The notes under the pieces were generated by a model. It worked only from the letters and a program-made list of their open reading frames with translations. It ran no database searches and was not told the DNA's origin. From CAZGCA01 sp964524145 (GTDB lineage: Bacteria; Hydrogenedentota; CAZGCA01): a stretch of DNA of 33,007 nt. Each line of letters begins with the position of its first letter. The stretch's first letter is position 1. The stretch is from positions 1 through 33,007 of the forward strand of contig CAZGCA010000069.1 of NCBI GenBank assembly GCA_964524145.1, given 5' to 3'. Positions 1-8,596 of the stretch are shown one piece after another. The translations under genes were made by a program, and so were the position numbers.

Positions 1-2
1 GG

Positions 3-962
3 GCTGTTGAACCGAAGTCGGTGGACGTGCTGAGGGGCAATCCGGCTATAGACGAGCTTGTCGTCTTCGAGCGCGCGCCGGTGTGCGATGGCTCGATACG
101 TCAGCGCGTGTCGGGAACCCTGCGAAACGTGGCTGCCTTCGTCAGTTTTGTACGAACACTAAGACGCAAGAGATTTGATTGCGTTCTTGACTTCCACGGC
201 ATCTTCAAGTCGGGGTTGGCTGGATGGCTGTCGGGCGCGCCGGAGAGAATAGGTTATTCGCGAGCGTACTCGAAAGAGCTTAACTCCCTGTTTACCAATC
301 GCCGGGTCTCGCCGGGTGGCCGCAGAATCAGCCGGTTCGAGAAGAACGCGTGCTTGCTTGCAGCCGTCACCCGGAACCCGCCTGAGACAGACGCAACGAT
401 CTACGTGCCCGATAGGAACAAGGAAGAGGTCGACCGGCTGCTGGCCGAGAGGCGAGGGGCAGGAAACAACAAGCTCGTTGTGGTTCACTGCGCGACGAGC
501 CGTCCCCTCAAGCAATGGCCGACGGAGTACTACGCAAGAACCTGCGATACGCTTGTCGGTCAAGGGCTGGATGTTGTACTGACCTGCGGTACGGGTGAAG
601 AGGGGATCCGGGATGAGATCCGCTCGCTAATGAATGAGGGCTCGATCATCATCAACACCCCGTCACTGAAACACTACGCATGGCTGGTCAAACGCGCGGA
701 CGTGTACTTCGGCGGAGACACCGGTCCGATGCACATTGCCTCGGCGATGGGCACGCCCGTCGTGGCGGTTTTCGGGCCAACGGACCCGGTTGTGGTCGGG
801 CCATATCGCCAGCCGTACAAAGTGCTGTGGAAAAAGCTCGATTGCTCTCCGTGCAACGAGCGCGGCTGCAAGAGAAACATTGAATGCATGCGGTCTATTC
901 CGCCCGAAGAAGCCACGGCTGCGATTCTTGAACTGTTGGAGGGAACACGTGAGGGGGAGTAA
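3..962 (+). CDS. Glycosyltransferase family 9 (heptosyltransferase-like), 5' truncated by window edge
   Basis: The frame is open to the window edge, and the first visible codons (AVEPKSVDVLRGNP) match the interior of a GT9 N-terminal domain. About 40-50 residues including the true start are therefore missing, and the in-frame GTG at 21 is not the start. GT9 enzymes (WaaC/WaaF/WaaQ type) transfer heptose or related sugars from nucleotide donors to lipopolysaccharide core at the inner face of the inner membrane. Diagnostic features are RPLKQWPTEYYA (nucleotide-sugar region), the FGGDTGPMHIASAMGTPVVA loop, and the FGPTDP segment that follows. A cysteine-rich tail (CSPCNERGCKRNIEC) is common in heptosyltransferase I-like members. 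It converges on the minus-strand ligase genes with a 53-nt gap that has no clear terminator. The family call is secure; the acceptor and sugar are unknown. Confidence 0.9.
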   Translation, partial: AVEPKSVDVLRGNPAIDELVVFERAPVCDGSIRQRVSGTLRNVAAFVSFVRTLRRKRFDCVLDFHGIFKSGLAGWLSGAPERIGYSRAYSKELNSLFTNRRVSPGGRRISRFEKNACLLAAVTRNPPETDATIYVPDRNKEEVDRLLAERRGAGNNKLVVVHCATSRPLKQWPTEYYARTCDTLVGQGLDVVLTCGTGEEGIRDEIRSLMNEGSIIINTPSLKHYAWLVKRADVYFGGDTGPMHIASAMGTPVVAVFGPTDPVVVGPYRQPYKVLWKKLDCSPCNERGCKRNIECMRSIPPEEATAAILELLEGTREGE

Positions 963-1015
963 TCTTCTTGATCAGTAGAACGGGAACAAGACAGACAAGA
1001 GCCGACGCAAATAGC

Positions 1016-3646
1016 CTATAGTGTGGAGCGAAGCTGTTTCAGCCTTGCTTTGCTCGCCTCGTCGTTTGGGTCAAGTTCAAGAGCCTTGCGAAAGAGTTCA
1101 GCGGCGCGAGCGTCATCGCCGTTTTTGAGATTTATTTCGCCTTCCACTCGATACCCGTCGGCGGTTGCGGCACCGGTCTTTTTCGCTTCACCGACCCACC
1201 CCATCGCTCTGGGTACGAGGCCCTGTTCCAGAGCCAAGACGGCAAGCTGAACACATGCCTGGTACCTCAGCACAGTTTCGTCCTCTGGCAATCCGGCCAA
1301 GGCCGTTTGATAATGACTCGCTGCTTTGTCGAGATTGCCCAGAAGCTGATAGGAAGACGCAACATTGTAGTGCACCTCGTATGCGCCTTCTCGTTCTTCG
1401 CTCGACAATCTGCCCGAATCGAGATACTCCGCAATGGAGTCCACGAGTTCCAGGGCCTCAGTGTTCGCGGGCGCCAGCCGGCAGTACTCCCATGCGTGCG
1501 CAGAAGCCCTCATCATGTCTCCGTCATGTTCAAGTGCGAGCATGGCGAGTTCATAGTTGACTTGGGCCAACAGCGTGCTGAAGCGTTGGTCGCCCGAGTC
1601 GGCGGCAAACTTGCCAGCAAGGTTAAACGCCTGCTTTGCCTTGGCGACATTGCCGGCATCCAAATGGACAACACCCAAATCGAAGAACACCTCTGGATTG
1701 TCTGGCTGCCGGTCGGACGCCTGCTTGAAATAGTCAAGAGCTTTCTCCAGTTGGCCAAGCTTTGCGTAGGAGATGCCAAGCCTGCGGTACATATCGTTCC
1801 TGCGGCAGCCGCGCTGCCGGGCAGCCTCGAAGTGAGCGACCGCCTCATCCCATCTCTGGAGATGCACGTAGCAGACGCCCAGGTTATACAGTACATACGA
1901 ACGTTCGGGCACCAACTGGACCGCCCGTTTGAATGACCGGACGGCCGCACGGTAATCGCCGGTCTCGGCGTAAACGGAGCCGAGATTGGCATAGGCGGTC
2001 GGCTGATTGGGGTTAAGTCGAAGGCATTCCTCGAGCGCCCGTACCGTAGCATCGGAGTCGCCCGCCGCGTTGCTCGCGACAGACGCCTCGAATGGGATCA
2101 GCCAATTGCCGCTCCCAAGCTGCATCGCCGTATCAAACTCCTTTGCGGCCTCCTGGTAGAAGTTGAGGTTGGCTGCCACAACACCTCGTTTCAGATGCAC
2201 GTCAGCAAGAAAGTATCGCACGCTCCGCGCGGGCACCACTAACAGTGAGGCAGCGAGGGCTATCCATACAAGAGCGTACCGCGTCTTGGATTTGAAGGAG
2301 GATCTGGCGGTTCGCGCGGGAACGAACGAGGGGCGTCTGGCAATCCCCAAGGCAAACGCACGCGAATCGAGCAGACCCAAAGCAAGAAAGAAGTACAGAC
2401 TCGCACTTGGCAGCTCGAACTGCGACGTCGCAAGACCACGACATACGAAGGCCACTATGCCGCCAAACAACCCCAGTTGAAGCCACGCTGTGCGACTGTC
2501 GCGAGACCGCCGAGCGCGCCGCACCACTGTCACACAACCGGACACAATCAGCCAGAACAAGGCGGCAACACCCAGCAGCCCCGATTCGGCGCTCACTACC
2601 AAGAAGAGGTTCGGCAGGTCTTTCCCGGGTTCTTCCCCTCTGGCAAGGTGTACGCGCACCGCCTCCGACAAGTAGGGAGCGCTTGCGATTTCGTAGCTTC
2701 CCACTCCAGAACCCAATAACGGCTTGGCCAGAGAGGTTGCCGCCGCCGTGCTAACGAGCCCAACGCGGTACTCAGCCTCCGTTCTCGCCGTCGTCGGTAG
2801 CGACACGAGGTAAGATGGACGCAAGTATCGGCCCACCGAGAACCACCCTAGAACCGTTAGGCTGACCACCAGAACGGCCGCAGCTGTCAGCCCAGCGAGA
2901 CGGAAGCTCTTTTGACGCCGCGCCTTCTCCCAGACGCTCTTGCGCAAGAACAGTCCGCCCACCACGACAAACGCAACAGCGCATACTGCTGCAACCCATC
3001 CCGCGGCGCAGTATACAACCGCCACAGCGAGCAACACAGACGCAAGAGCACAGAGCGGCCTCCAGAAACTCTTCAGCAGCGATAGTGTCATGCCAATCGC
3101 AAGCGGCAATACAATTACAGTGAGAGCGGGTGTAAGGGAAGCCGATTCCGCAGGCGAACCCGCGTGCCGTACAATAGCGACGATGGCAGCCACCGACGCC
3201 GCAACAACGAAGGCCGCACACAACCGTTTCCCTTGGCTTCCCGAGACAACCGTGTTACTCAGAGCCACCATGCCCAGCAACAGGAGCAGTCTTTGCTGAA
3301 ATACAGAAAAGCTTAAGCCGAGATTCGGTGTCGTAGCGAGCGACGCGCCCTGCACCGCAATAAACAACGCTAGAAGAATAGTGAGCGAGCCCATGCGGAG
3401 CTCGAACCTGCCCCGTTCGTTCAACATCGCCAACCACGTAAAGACCATCCCGAACATACCGAGCTGCAGTATCATCCACCGGACCGGAGATGCAGGCTCG
3501 ACGGTCAACGAGGTTGACACGAAAGGAACGAGCAAGACGGTTGTGGCTGCGATGGCTTCCACGACATACGGACCATATTGGAGAATCGCGTTGTCCGTGG
3601 CAGGGGCTTCAGTTGTTCTGTCTGTTGCCACGTGTTCCACGCTCAT
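1016..3646 (-). CDS. O-antigen ligase/polymerase-like membrane protein with C-terminal TPR array
   Basis: This 876-residue protein has about 10-12 hydrophobic segments in residues 30-485, then a cytosolic or periplasmic stretch of roughly nine TPR units (for example TAYANLGSVYAETGDYRAAV) to the C-terminus. Wzy/WaaL-family proteins polymerise or ligate lipid-linked glycans on the periplasmic face of the inner membrane. The family signature appears near residues 308-365 as LLGSGVGSY followed by PNLFLVVSAESGLLG. In canonical members the second part reads HNxYLxxxAExG, so the His is replaced by Pro here. Its ATG overlaps the stop of the upstream paralogue by 4 nt (ATGA), showing translational coupling. 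It may be a divergent or regulatory paralogue of its neighbour. The family call is firm; activity is uncertain. Confidence 0.85.
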   Translation of the reverse strand: MSVEHVATDRTTEAPATDNAILQYGPYVVEAIAATTVLLVPFVSTSLTVEPASPVRWMILQLGMFGMVFTWLAMLNERGRFELRMGSLTILLALFIAVQGASLATTPNLGLSFSVFQQRLLLLLGMVALSNTVVSGSQGKRLCAAFVVAASVAAIVAIVRHAGSPAESASLTPALTVIVLPLAIGMTLSLLKSFWRPLCALASVLLAVAVVYCAAGWVAAVCAVAFVVVGGLFLRKSVWEKARRQKSFRLAGLTAAAVLVVSLTVLGWFSVGRYLRPSYLVSLPTTARTEAEYRVGLVSTAAATSLAKPLLGSGVGSYEIASAPYLSEAVRVHLARGEEPGKDLPNLFLVVSAESGLLGVAALFWLIVSGCVTVVRRARRSRDSRTAWLQLGLFGGIVAFVCRGLATSQFELPSASLYFFLALGLLDSRAFALGIARRPSFVPARTARSSFKSKTRYALVWIALAASLLVVPARSVRYFLADVHLKRGVVAANLNFYQEAAKEFDTAMQLGSGNWLIPFEASVASNAAGDSDATVRALEECLRLNPNQPTAYANLGSVYAETGDYRAAVRSFKRAVQLVPERSYVLYNLGVCYVHLQRWDEAVAHFEAARQRGCRRNDMYRRLGISYAKLGQLEKALDYFKQASDRQPDNPEVFFDLGVVHLDAGNVAKAKQAFNLAGKFAADSGDQRFSTLLAQVNYELAMLALEHDGDMMRASAHAWEYCRLAPANTEALELVDSIAEYLDSGRLSSEEREGAYEVHYNVASSYQLLGNLDKAASHYQTALAGLPEDETVLRYQACVQLAVLALEQGLVPRAMGWVGEAKKTGAATADGYRVEGEINLKNGDDARAAELFRKALELDPNDEASKARLKQLRSTL

Positions 3647-5970
3647 CGCACCCCCGTTCTGTTCGGAGGGGTTCCCGCGTCTTCGGCCGACGGTTTGAGG
3701 GCCCGGACCAGACGGTCGAGTTCAGCCCGTGTTTCACTCGTGATGGTTGCTTCATCCTGTTCCCGCACAGATGCTTCGAGACGGGCGGCAAGGTCGCTGG
3801 CAAGCGCACGGTCTTTCCCGTGGCAGGCGACATATTCGGACAGGCAAGACACTGCAGCGTCGATGTGTTCGGCTCTCTCAATAGAGATCGTCACCAACGC
3901 CCTGCAGGCGTCCACACGACACGGGTCAATCTTCAACGCATGTCGAAACTGTCTCACCGCTCCTTCGGTGTCGCCAAGCTGTTGCATGAGACGGGCGTAA
4001 GCCTCGCGGGTGACGGCGTCGTCCGGGTCCATCTCTACCAAGTCGGAGAAACACTCGCGGGCCTTCTGATAGTCTCCTGAGAGTGAGTAGCAACGTGCCA
4101 GGGACTTGAGCACCACGGGATCTTCCCCGACGAGAAGGCGCAAGGATTCGTACAGAGCCGTCGCCTCCTCCAGTTCTCCCTGTTTGAAGCATGCCAAAGC
4201 GAGGCCGCGCGTTGCATTGGCGTATTCGGGCACAAGAGAGAGCGACTCGCGGAAATGGTGTTCGGCCCGTTCCGGCTGATCCAGCTCGAGATACTCATAC
4301 CCGATGTTCGAGAGTGCCGAGGGGTGGTACGCTGCTTTCGACAACAATCTCTCATACGCCTCAACTGCACCCTTATGATCACCCGTGAGCCCTCGGACCA
4401 CACCCAGCGAGAAGAGCGCGTCGAGATGTGCGGAGTCCGTCGCAACAGCCTTTCCAAGAGTCTCCTCCGCTTCCTCGTAGTCGCCGCGTTCAGCGAAAAC
4501 CTGACCCTTCCTCGCAGCCACGTCCGCGAGAAGCATTCTGAGATTCAAAGGCACGCACGCAATAAGACAGACTGCAACGATCGCGGCCAGCCAGATACGG
4601 ACGTGACTGATCCTGCAACCAGGTTCTGATCTTGCGGGGCGGGACGAGATTTCCTCGAAGCTCACGATTCCAAGCAGCGTCCAGAAATACAATGCCGTTG
4701 CCGGGTTTTTGAGGTTGAAGGTGAAGACTGCAGACACTGCAACAGCGCAAAGTGCGGCCGCGATTCCAACCAACAACAGGTAGTGGGACAGGTCACTTGC
4801 TCGTTGGAGCGAGCGCCATATCGAGACGGCTGCAACGGCAAACAGCAGCAGAAAAGCCCAGAGTCCCGGAAGGCCGCTCTCGGCACCGGTCTCGAGATAC
4901 TCGTTGTGAGCATGCATTGGCATGACGTTCTGGGCGATGAACTCCTCACGCTCTGCGAAGCTCCAGTATGGTGCGTGGTCAAACCCGTAATCGCCCAGCC
5001 CGACCCCCAACAATGGGTGTTGCCTTATCATCGCGCTCGTGCTGCTCCATGTTACCAGGCGCGACAGGTTGTTGGATTCGTAAGGATCGAATATGGAGGT
5101 CACGGTTGTCCCGAGCAAGCTGCCCCCGCTCAAATACATCAAGACGACGCAACATACCGCACACACGGCCACAACAACGACCACATACACCGGGCGCCAC
5201 TGCTTGCGAGACGAGGATCGGGAACGCAGGCGGCCGTACCCGATGGCCGCCAGTATGGCGAACAGCACCAACGAGACTGCCAGACTAACCATGCCGGATC
5301 TCACGCGGCTTATTGACAGGTGCGCCAATATCACCATGACGCCCACGAAGGAAAACGTCCGCACCACAAGGTGTCTGGATACCAGCGCGAGTGTTACCGC
5401 AACGGGCAGTGTCAGACCCAAGAACTGAACCGCGAAGTTCTGGTTGCCGAAGAAGGAGACCCCGTAACGTGTGGCATAACCGGTATCGTCCCACTGCAAA
5501 AAATCGTATCCCCAGTGTTGACAAAGACCGTAAACAGCCGTCAGCAGCCCTGCCGTCACCATGACGCCAAATAACCAACGGACCTGCGCCACGCTTTGCA
5601 GCGCGTTGCCAATGATCACCATCAAGACGCCGTATGCCACAAGCTGTGACATCGCCAGCGTCGCTGAGCGCGTATTCGAGGTTCCGACAAGTGAAAGCGC
5701 CGACGTCGCCAACATCAAGACAAGAGGTAGTGCAAGAGAGCTTGCGCGCGGCGTGAGGCGACCACGTAGTGCAATGCCAACCACAAAGACGGCCCCCATC
5801 AGCAGAATAATGACTTGTGCCACTACTGCTTTGACCAGTACGGTACCTTCTGTGGTCTTGCCGCTTATGGCGAGAGGGACCGCCAGAAGAAGAACACAAA
5901 TCCCCACAAAGACGGCGCTATCGCATAGCCTGCCGAAACCCATCACACCCATAGGAACCAATCGCTCCAA
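3643..5970 (-). CDS. O-antigen ligase/polymerase-like membrane protein with C-terminal TPR array (canonical HN motif)
   Basis: This 775-residue protein has the same plan as its downstream neighbour: multiple membrane spans to about residue 475, then six or more TPRs (for example YHPSALSNIGYEYLELDQPE). Residues about 318-375 carry the intact Wzy/WaaL signature, LLGVGLGDYGFDHAP then MHAHNEYLETGAESGLPG, including the His-Asn pair of the periplasmic loop known to be needed in WaaL. It is therefore probably an active glycan ligase or polymerase. The start is uncertain: TTG at 5970 has GAGAAG upstream, while ATG at 5952 (MGVMGF) has a more distant GGAG. It is transcribed from a putative promoter at 6086-6058 and co-transcribed with the 876-residue paralogue. 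The linked wecA-like and GT genes suggest a role in exopolysaccharide, O-antigen or protein-glycan assembly. Confidence 0.87.
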   Translation of the reverse strand: MERLVPMGVMGFGRLCDSAVFVGICVLLLAVPLAISGKTTEGTVLVKAVVAQVIILLMGAVFVVGIALRGRLTPRASSLALPLVLMLATSALSLVGTSNTRSATLAMSQLVAYGVLMVIIGNALQSVAQVRWLFGVMVTAGLLTAVYGLCQHWGYDFLQWDDTGYATRYGVSFFGNQNFAVQFLGLTLPVAVTLALVSRHLVVRTFSFVGVMVILAHLSISRVRSGMVSLAVSLVLFAILAAIGYGRLRSRSSSRKQWRPVYVVVVVAVCAVCCVVLMYLSGGSLLGTTVTSIFDPYESNNLSRLVTWSSTSAMIRQHPLLGVGLGDYGFDHAPYWSFAEREEFIAQNVMPMHAHNEYLETGAESGLPGLWAFLLLFAVAAVSIWRSLQRASDLSHYLLLVGIAAALCAVAVSAVFTFNLKNPATALYFWTLLGIVSFEEISSRPARSEPGCRISHVRIWLAAIVAVCLIACVPLNLRMLLADVAARKGQVFAERGDYEEAEETLGKAVATDSAHLDALFSLGVVRGLTGDHKGAVEAYERLLSKAAYHPSALSNIGYEYLELDQPERAEHHFRESLSLVPEYANATRGLALACFKQGELEEATALYESLRLLVGEDPVVLKSLARCYSLSGDYQKARECFSDLVEMDPDDAVTREAYARLMQQLGDTEGAVRQFRHALKIDPCRVDACRALVTISIERAEHIDAAVSCLSEYVACHGKDRALASDLAARLEASVREQDEATITSETRAELDRLVRALKPSAEDAGTPPNRTGVR

Positions 5971-6057
5971 ACACGCTTCTCACATAACCAGATGGCGTGA
6001 AACCGAAAGCCAGCCTGCACTCTGTCCCAGTACCCAAGACTGCGCCGGATGCATAGT

Positions 6058-6086
6058 ATTGTGCCTGTAGAAACACAGAGAGTCAA
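6058..6086 (-). promoter_or_regulatory. Putative sigma70-type promoter for the ligase/TPR gene pair
   Basis: On the minus strand TTGACT (6086-6081) is separated by 17 nt from CACAAT (6063-6058), leaving a leader of roughly 80 nt before the 5970 start. The -35 is near consensus and the -10 is weaker. The position in a 240-bp divergent gap fits. Confidence 0.5.
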
Positions 6087-6107
6087 CTCGATTGCTGCGA
6101 TGCGTAC

Positions 6108-6137
6108 TTGCGAAGCACCACATTTGCGTGGTATAGT
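6108..6137 (+). promoter_or_regulatory. Putative extended -10 promoter for the wecA-like gene
   Basis: TTGCGA (6108-6113), an 18-nt spacer, then TATAGT (6132-6137) directly preceded by TGG (extended -10). The start codon lies about 65 nt past the predicted transcription start. It diverges from the ligase promoter. Confidence 0.5.
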
Positions 6138-6210
6138 TGCGAAGATTCGCGGGGTCGAGCCCAACAATGCTCGCAAATGAGCGCATACGAAGCGGTGAAG
6201 GGAAAGGTTT

Positions 6211-7299
6211 GTGCAGAGAGAGGTTGTAATCACTTGTGTGTTGGGAGGTGCGGCATTCGTTGCCTCGGTAGCAGCGACGCCAGTAGTGCGGGCCGCTGCT
6301 ATCCGTCTACGCATCTTCGATAAGCCAGACTCGCGTAAACTACATGACAAACCGGTCCCCTACCTTGGGGGCGTAGCACTGTTCTTCGCGTACGCGGCGT
6401 CGCTTGGCGTCATGAGGCTGCTCTATCCGCAGGGGTGGATACCTCAATACCTGTGGGTATGTGCTGCACAAGCGTTGATTGTGCTGTTGGGCGTGGTAGA
6501 CGATATTCGCGGCTGCCCCGTGGTTATTCGTCTTGGGATGGAATTCCTGGTAGGCTTGCTCTTCTATGCGTGCGGGGTCTCAATCACGCTGCTGACCAAT
6601 CCGTTTGGGCCGGCATTGGTTCTCCCTCCGTTTCTGGCTGCAGTCGCTACGGGCCTTTGGGTAGTCATAATGATAAACTCGATTAACCTCATCGACGGTC
6701 TTGACGGCTTGGCCGCGGGCATAAGCGCAATTGCCGCGGCGGCTCTCGTGGCAATCAATATCACTCGTCCCAACTGGTACGCGTGCATGTTCGCGGCCAT
6801 CCTGGTTGGGATGAACCTGGGGTTCTTACCTTACAACTTCCATCCAGCCAAGATCTTCATGGGCGACGCTGGATCGCTGTTTCTCGGCTCGATGTTTGCC
6901 GTGCTGTCGTTGGCCAAAGGCCAGAAGTCCGACGCAACGGTAGCGTTGCTGGTTCCAATGGTCGCTATCGGGTTGCCGCTGTCTGAAGCGGTGTGGTCGT
7001 TTGTGCGCCGCACGTTCGCCGGGCAACACCCGTTTCGCGGCGATAGACGCCATGTGCACCATCGACTCTTGAGCATTGGGCTTAGTCACCGACAAGTCGT
7101 GCTGTTGCTTTACTACGTCGGCGCTTACATGGGGCTGGTGGCGTACATACTTTCACGGCTTGACATACGTAACCGGTTCAGCCTCATGGTGATCCTGGGA
7201 ATGGGCATGTTGCTGGGCATTCGTGCGTTGACATTCATCGAGACACGCCTCGAGGTCGGACTGGCGGGGCGTAGACAGCCACCTGACGACGGCGAGTAG
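6211..7299 (+). CDS. Undecaprenyl-phosphate GlcNAc/HexNAc-1-phosphate transferase (WecA/TagO/MraY family)
   Basis: This 362-residue polytopic enzyme should transfer a sugar-1-phosphate from UDP-sugar to undecaprenyl phosphate, the first membrane step of O-antigen, ECA, teichoic-acid or exopolysaccharide synthesis. Family residues are visible: the Asp pair in GVVDDIRG (D97, D98), INLIDGLDGLA (D162), KIFMGDAGSLFLG (D219), and HVHH at 281-284, which marks the WecA/TagO branch rather than MraY. About ten hydrophobic segments are present. The start is GTG, chosen because GAAGGGAAAGG lies just upstream. The gene is divergent from the ligase/TPR pair and convergent with the GT4 gene (26-nt gap). The exact sugar cannot be read from the sequence, so I give no symbol. 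Confidence 0.92.
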   Translation: MQREVVITCVLGGAAFVASVAATPVVRAAAIRLRIFDKPDSRKLHDKPVPYLGGVALFFAYAASLGVMRLLYPQGWIPQYLWVCAAQALIVLLGVVDDIRGCPVVIRLGMEFLVGLLFYACGVSITLLTNPFGPALVLPPFLAAVATGLWVVIMINSINLIDGLDGLAAGISAIAAAALVAINITRPNWYACMFAAILVGMNLGFLPYNFHPAKIFMGDAGSLFLGSMFAVLSLAKGQKSDATVALLVPMVAIGLPLSEAVWSFVRRTFAGQHPFRGDRRHVHHRLLSIGLSHRQVVLLLYYVGAYMGLVAYILSRLDIRNRFSLMVILGMGMLLGIRALTFIETRLEVGLAGRRQPPDDGE

Positions 7300-7325
7300 A
7301 AGAGGATCCAGGGCTCATATCTCAG

Positions 7326-8540
7326 TTACGACTGCTCCGCGCCGTCGCAAGAAGACGCTGAAACAAGGCGTGCCAGAGCGTCAAGCTGCTTTCTCACCAC
7401 GCTGTCGAGGTCGAATCGTGCTTCCACCCTCTTTCTCCCTGCCATCCCCATGCGGCAGGCCAACTCCCGATCGCTCAGCAGGCGAACAATCGCCTCTCCC
7501 AGCGCCGGGACATTGTACGGAGGGATCAGAATGCCGGTTTCTCCGTCCACAACGATCTCTCTGCAGCCGCGTATGCTCGTTGCAACGACCGGTCTGGCCA
7601 TAGCCATAGCTTCCAGCACAACCAGAGGCATCCCTTCCCGATAAGAAGGCAGAACGAAGACGTCCATTGCCGAGAGCAACTCCGGGATGTCCGTCCTCAG
7701 ACCCGTAAACAGCACGTTATCGCTTAGCCCCATCGCGTCAACAAGGTCAGTAACCTTCTCTTCGACACTGTCGTAGTCGCTGGGGAGCGCGTCACCCACT
7801 ATGAAGAATCTTGTTTCGGGCCTTGCGTGAAGCACATGCGGCATACTCTGGACGAATTCGACAAACCCTTTCTCCTTGACAATGCGCCCGATCATACCAA
7901 CGGCATCCGCGCCAAGCGGTATGTGAAACTCTTCTCTCACCCGGCGACGGCCCTCTTCGGCAACATCCAGGCGAAACCTCTGCAGATCAACCCCGTTTCC
8001 TGTGGCAATGATACGGTCGGCCGAGCAGATACGCTCGCGCACGGCGCTTTCGACGTCCTCAGCACTGACAGAAAACGTCAGATCGGTGAATCGCCCCACA
8101 AAACGTTCCAGGAAAACGATTATGTTTTTGGCGATAGGATGCGTGTTCTCATGGAAATAAAGGCCGTGCACCGTGTTGACCACAAAGGGCGCTCGAGCCA
8201 GCTTCGCAGCCAGCCTACATATGAAACTCGCAACCGGGGTATGAGCGTGGACTATATCGAATTTCTCCTTCCGGATGAACGCATACAGGCGAATCAAGGA
8301 GATAACGTGATGGAACGGGTTTAACCCGGGGGAAATATACAGTGTTTTGACCCTGTACCCTTCGTCGCGGAACTGCTGCACGTATGGTCCGTTTGAACAG
8401 GCGAGGGTAAGGTCGTAGTCGGCGTCCTTGATGGCTTTGATCAACCCCGGAATCAGCATCTTGAAAGTGAAATCGGTCGAGGCCAGTTCCAGTATCTTTG
8501 TCTTTTTCCGAGGCATGCTGTGTGTGCTGCTGTAACCCAC
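7326..8540 (-). CDS. Glycosyltransferase family 4 (GT-B fold)
   Basis: A GT-B retaining glycosyltransferase of about 404 residues. The N-terminal half includes IVHAHTPVASFICRLAAKLA and NTVHGLYFHE, as in EpsD/EpsF/PglA-like enzymes. The C-terminal half contains the nucleotide-sugar site GMIGRIVKEKGF and the EX7E motif in SYREGMPLVVLEAMAMARPV. I chose the GTG at 8540 because AAGGAGG and GAGG lie just upstream; a longer in-frame GTG at 8570 places that ribosome site inside the gene. The gene lies 56 nt downstream of the glycoside-hydrolase-like gene on the same strand and may share its promoter, although its function fits the polysaccharide cluster. Donor and acceptor are unknown. Confidence 0.88.
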   Translation of the reverse strand: MGYSSTHSMPRKKTKILELASTDFTFKMLIPGLIKAIKDADYDLTLACSNGPYVQQFRDEGYRVKTLYISPGLNPFHHVISLIRLYAFIRKEKFDIVHAHTPVASFICRLAAKLARAPFVVNTVHGLYFHENTHPIAKNIIVFLERFVGRFTDLTFSVSAEDVESAVRERICSADRIIATGNGVDLQRFRLDVAEEGRRRVREEFHIPLGADAVGMIGRIVKEKGFVEFVQSMPHVLHARPETRFFIVGDALPSDYDSVEEKVTDLVDAMGLSDNVLFTGLRTDIPELLSAMDVFVLPSYREGMPLVVLEAMAMARPVVATSIRGCREIVVDGETGILIPPYNVPALGEAIVRLLSDRELACRMGMAGRKRVEARFDLDSVVRKQLDALARLVSASSCDGAEQS

Positions 8541-8596
8541 GTTGACCTCTTCCTCCTTCGAAACTTTCACCAGTAGCCTACCGCCCTTCCGGCATC

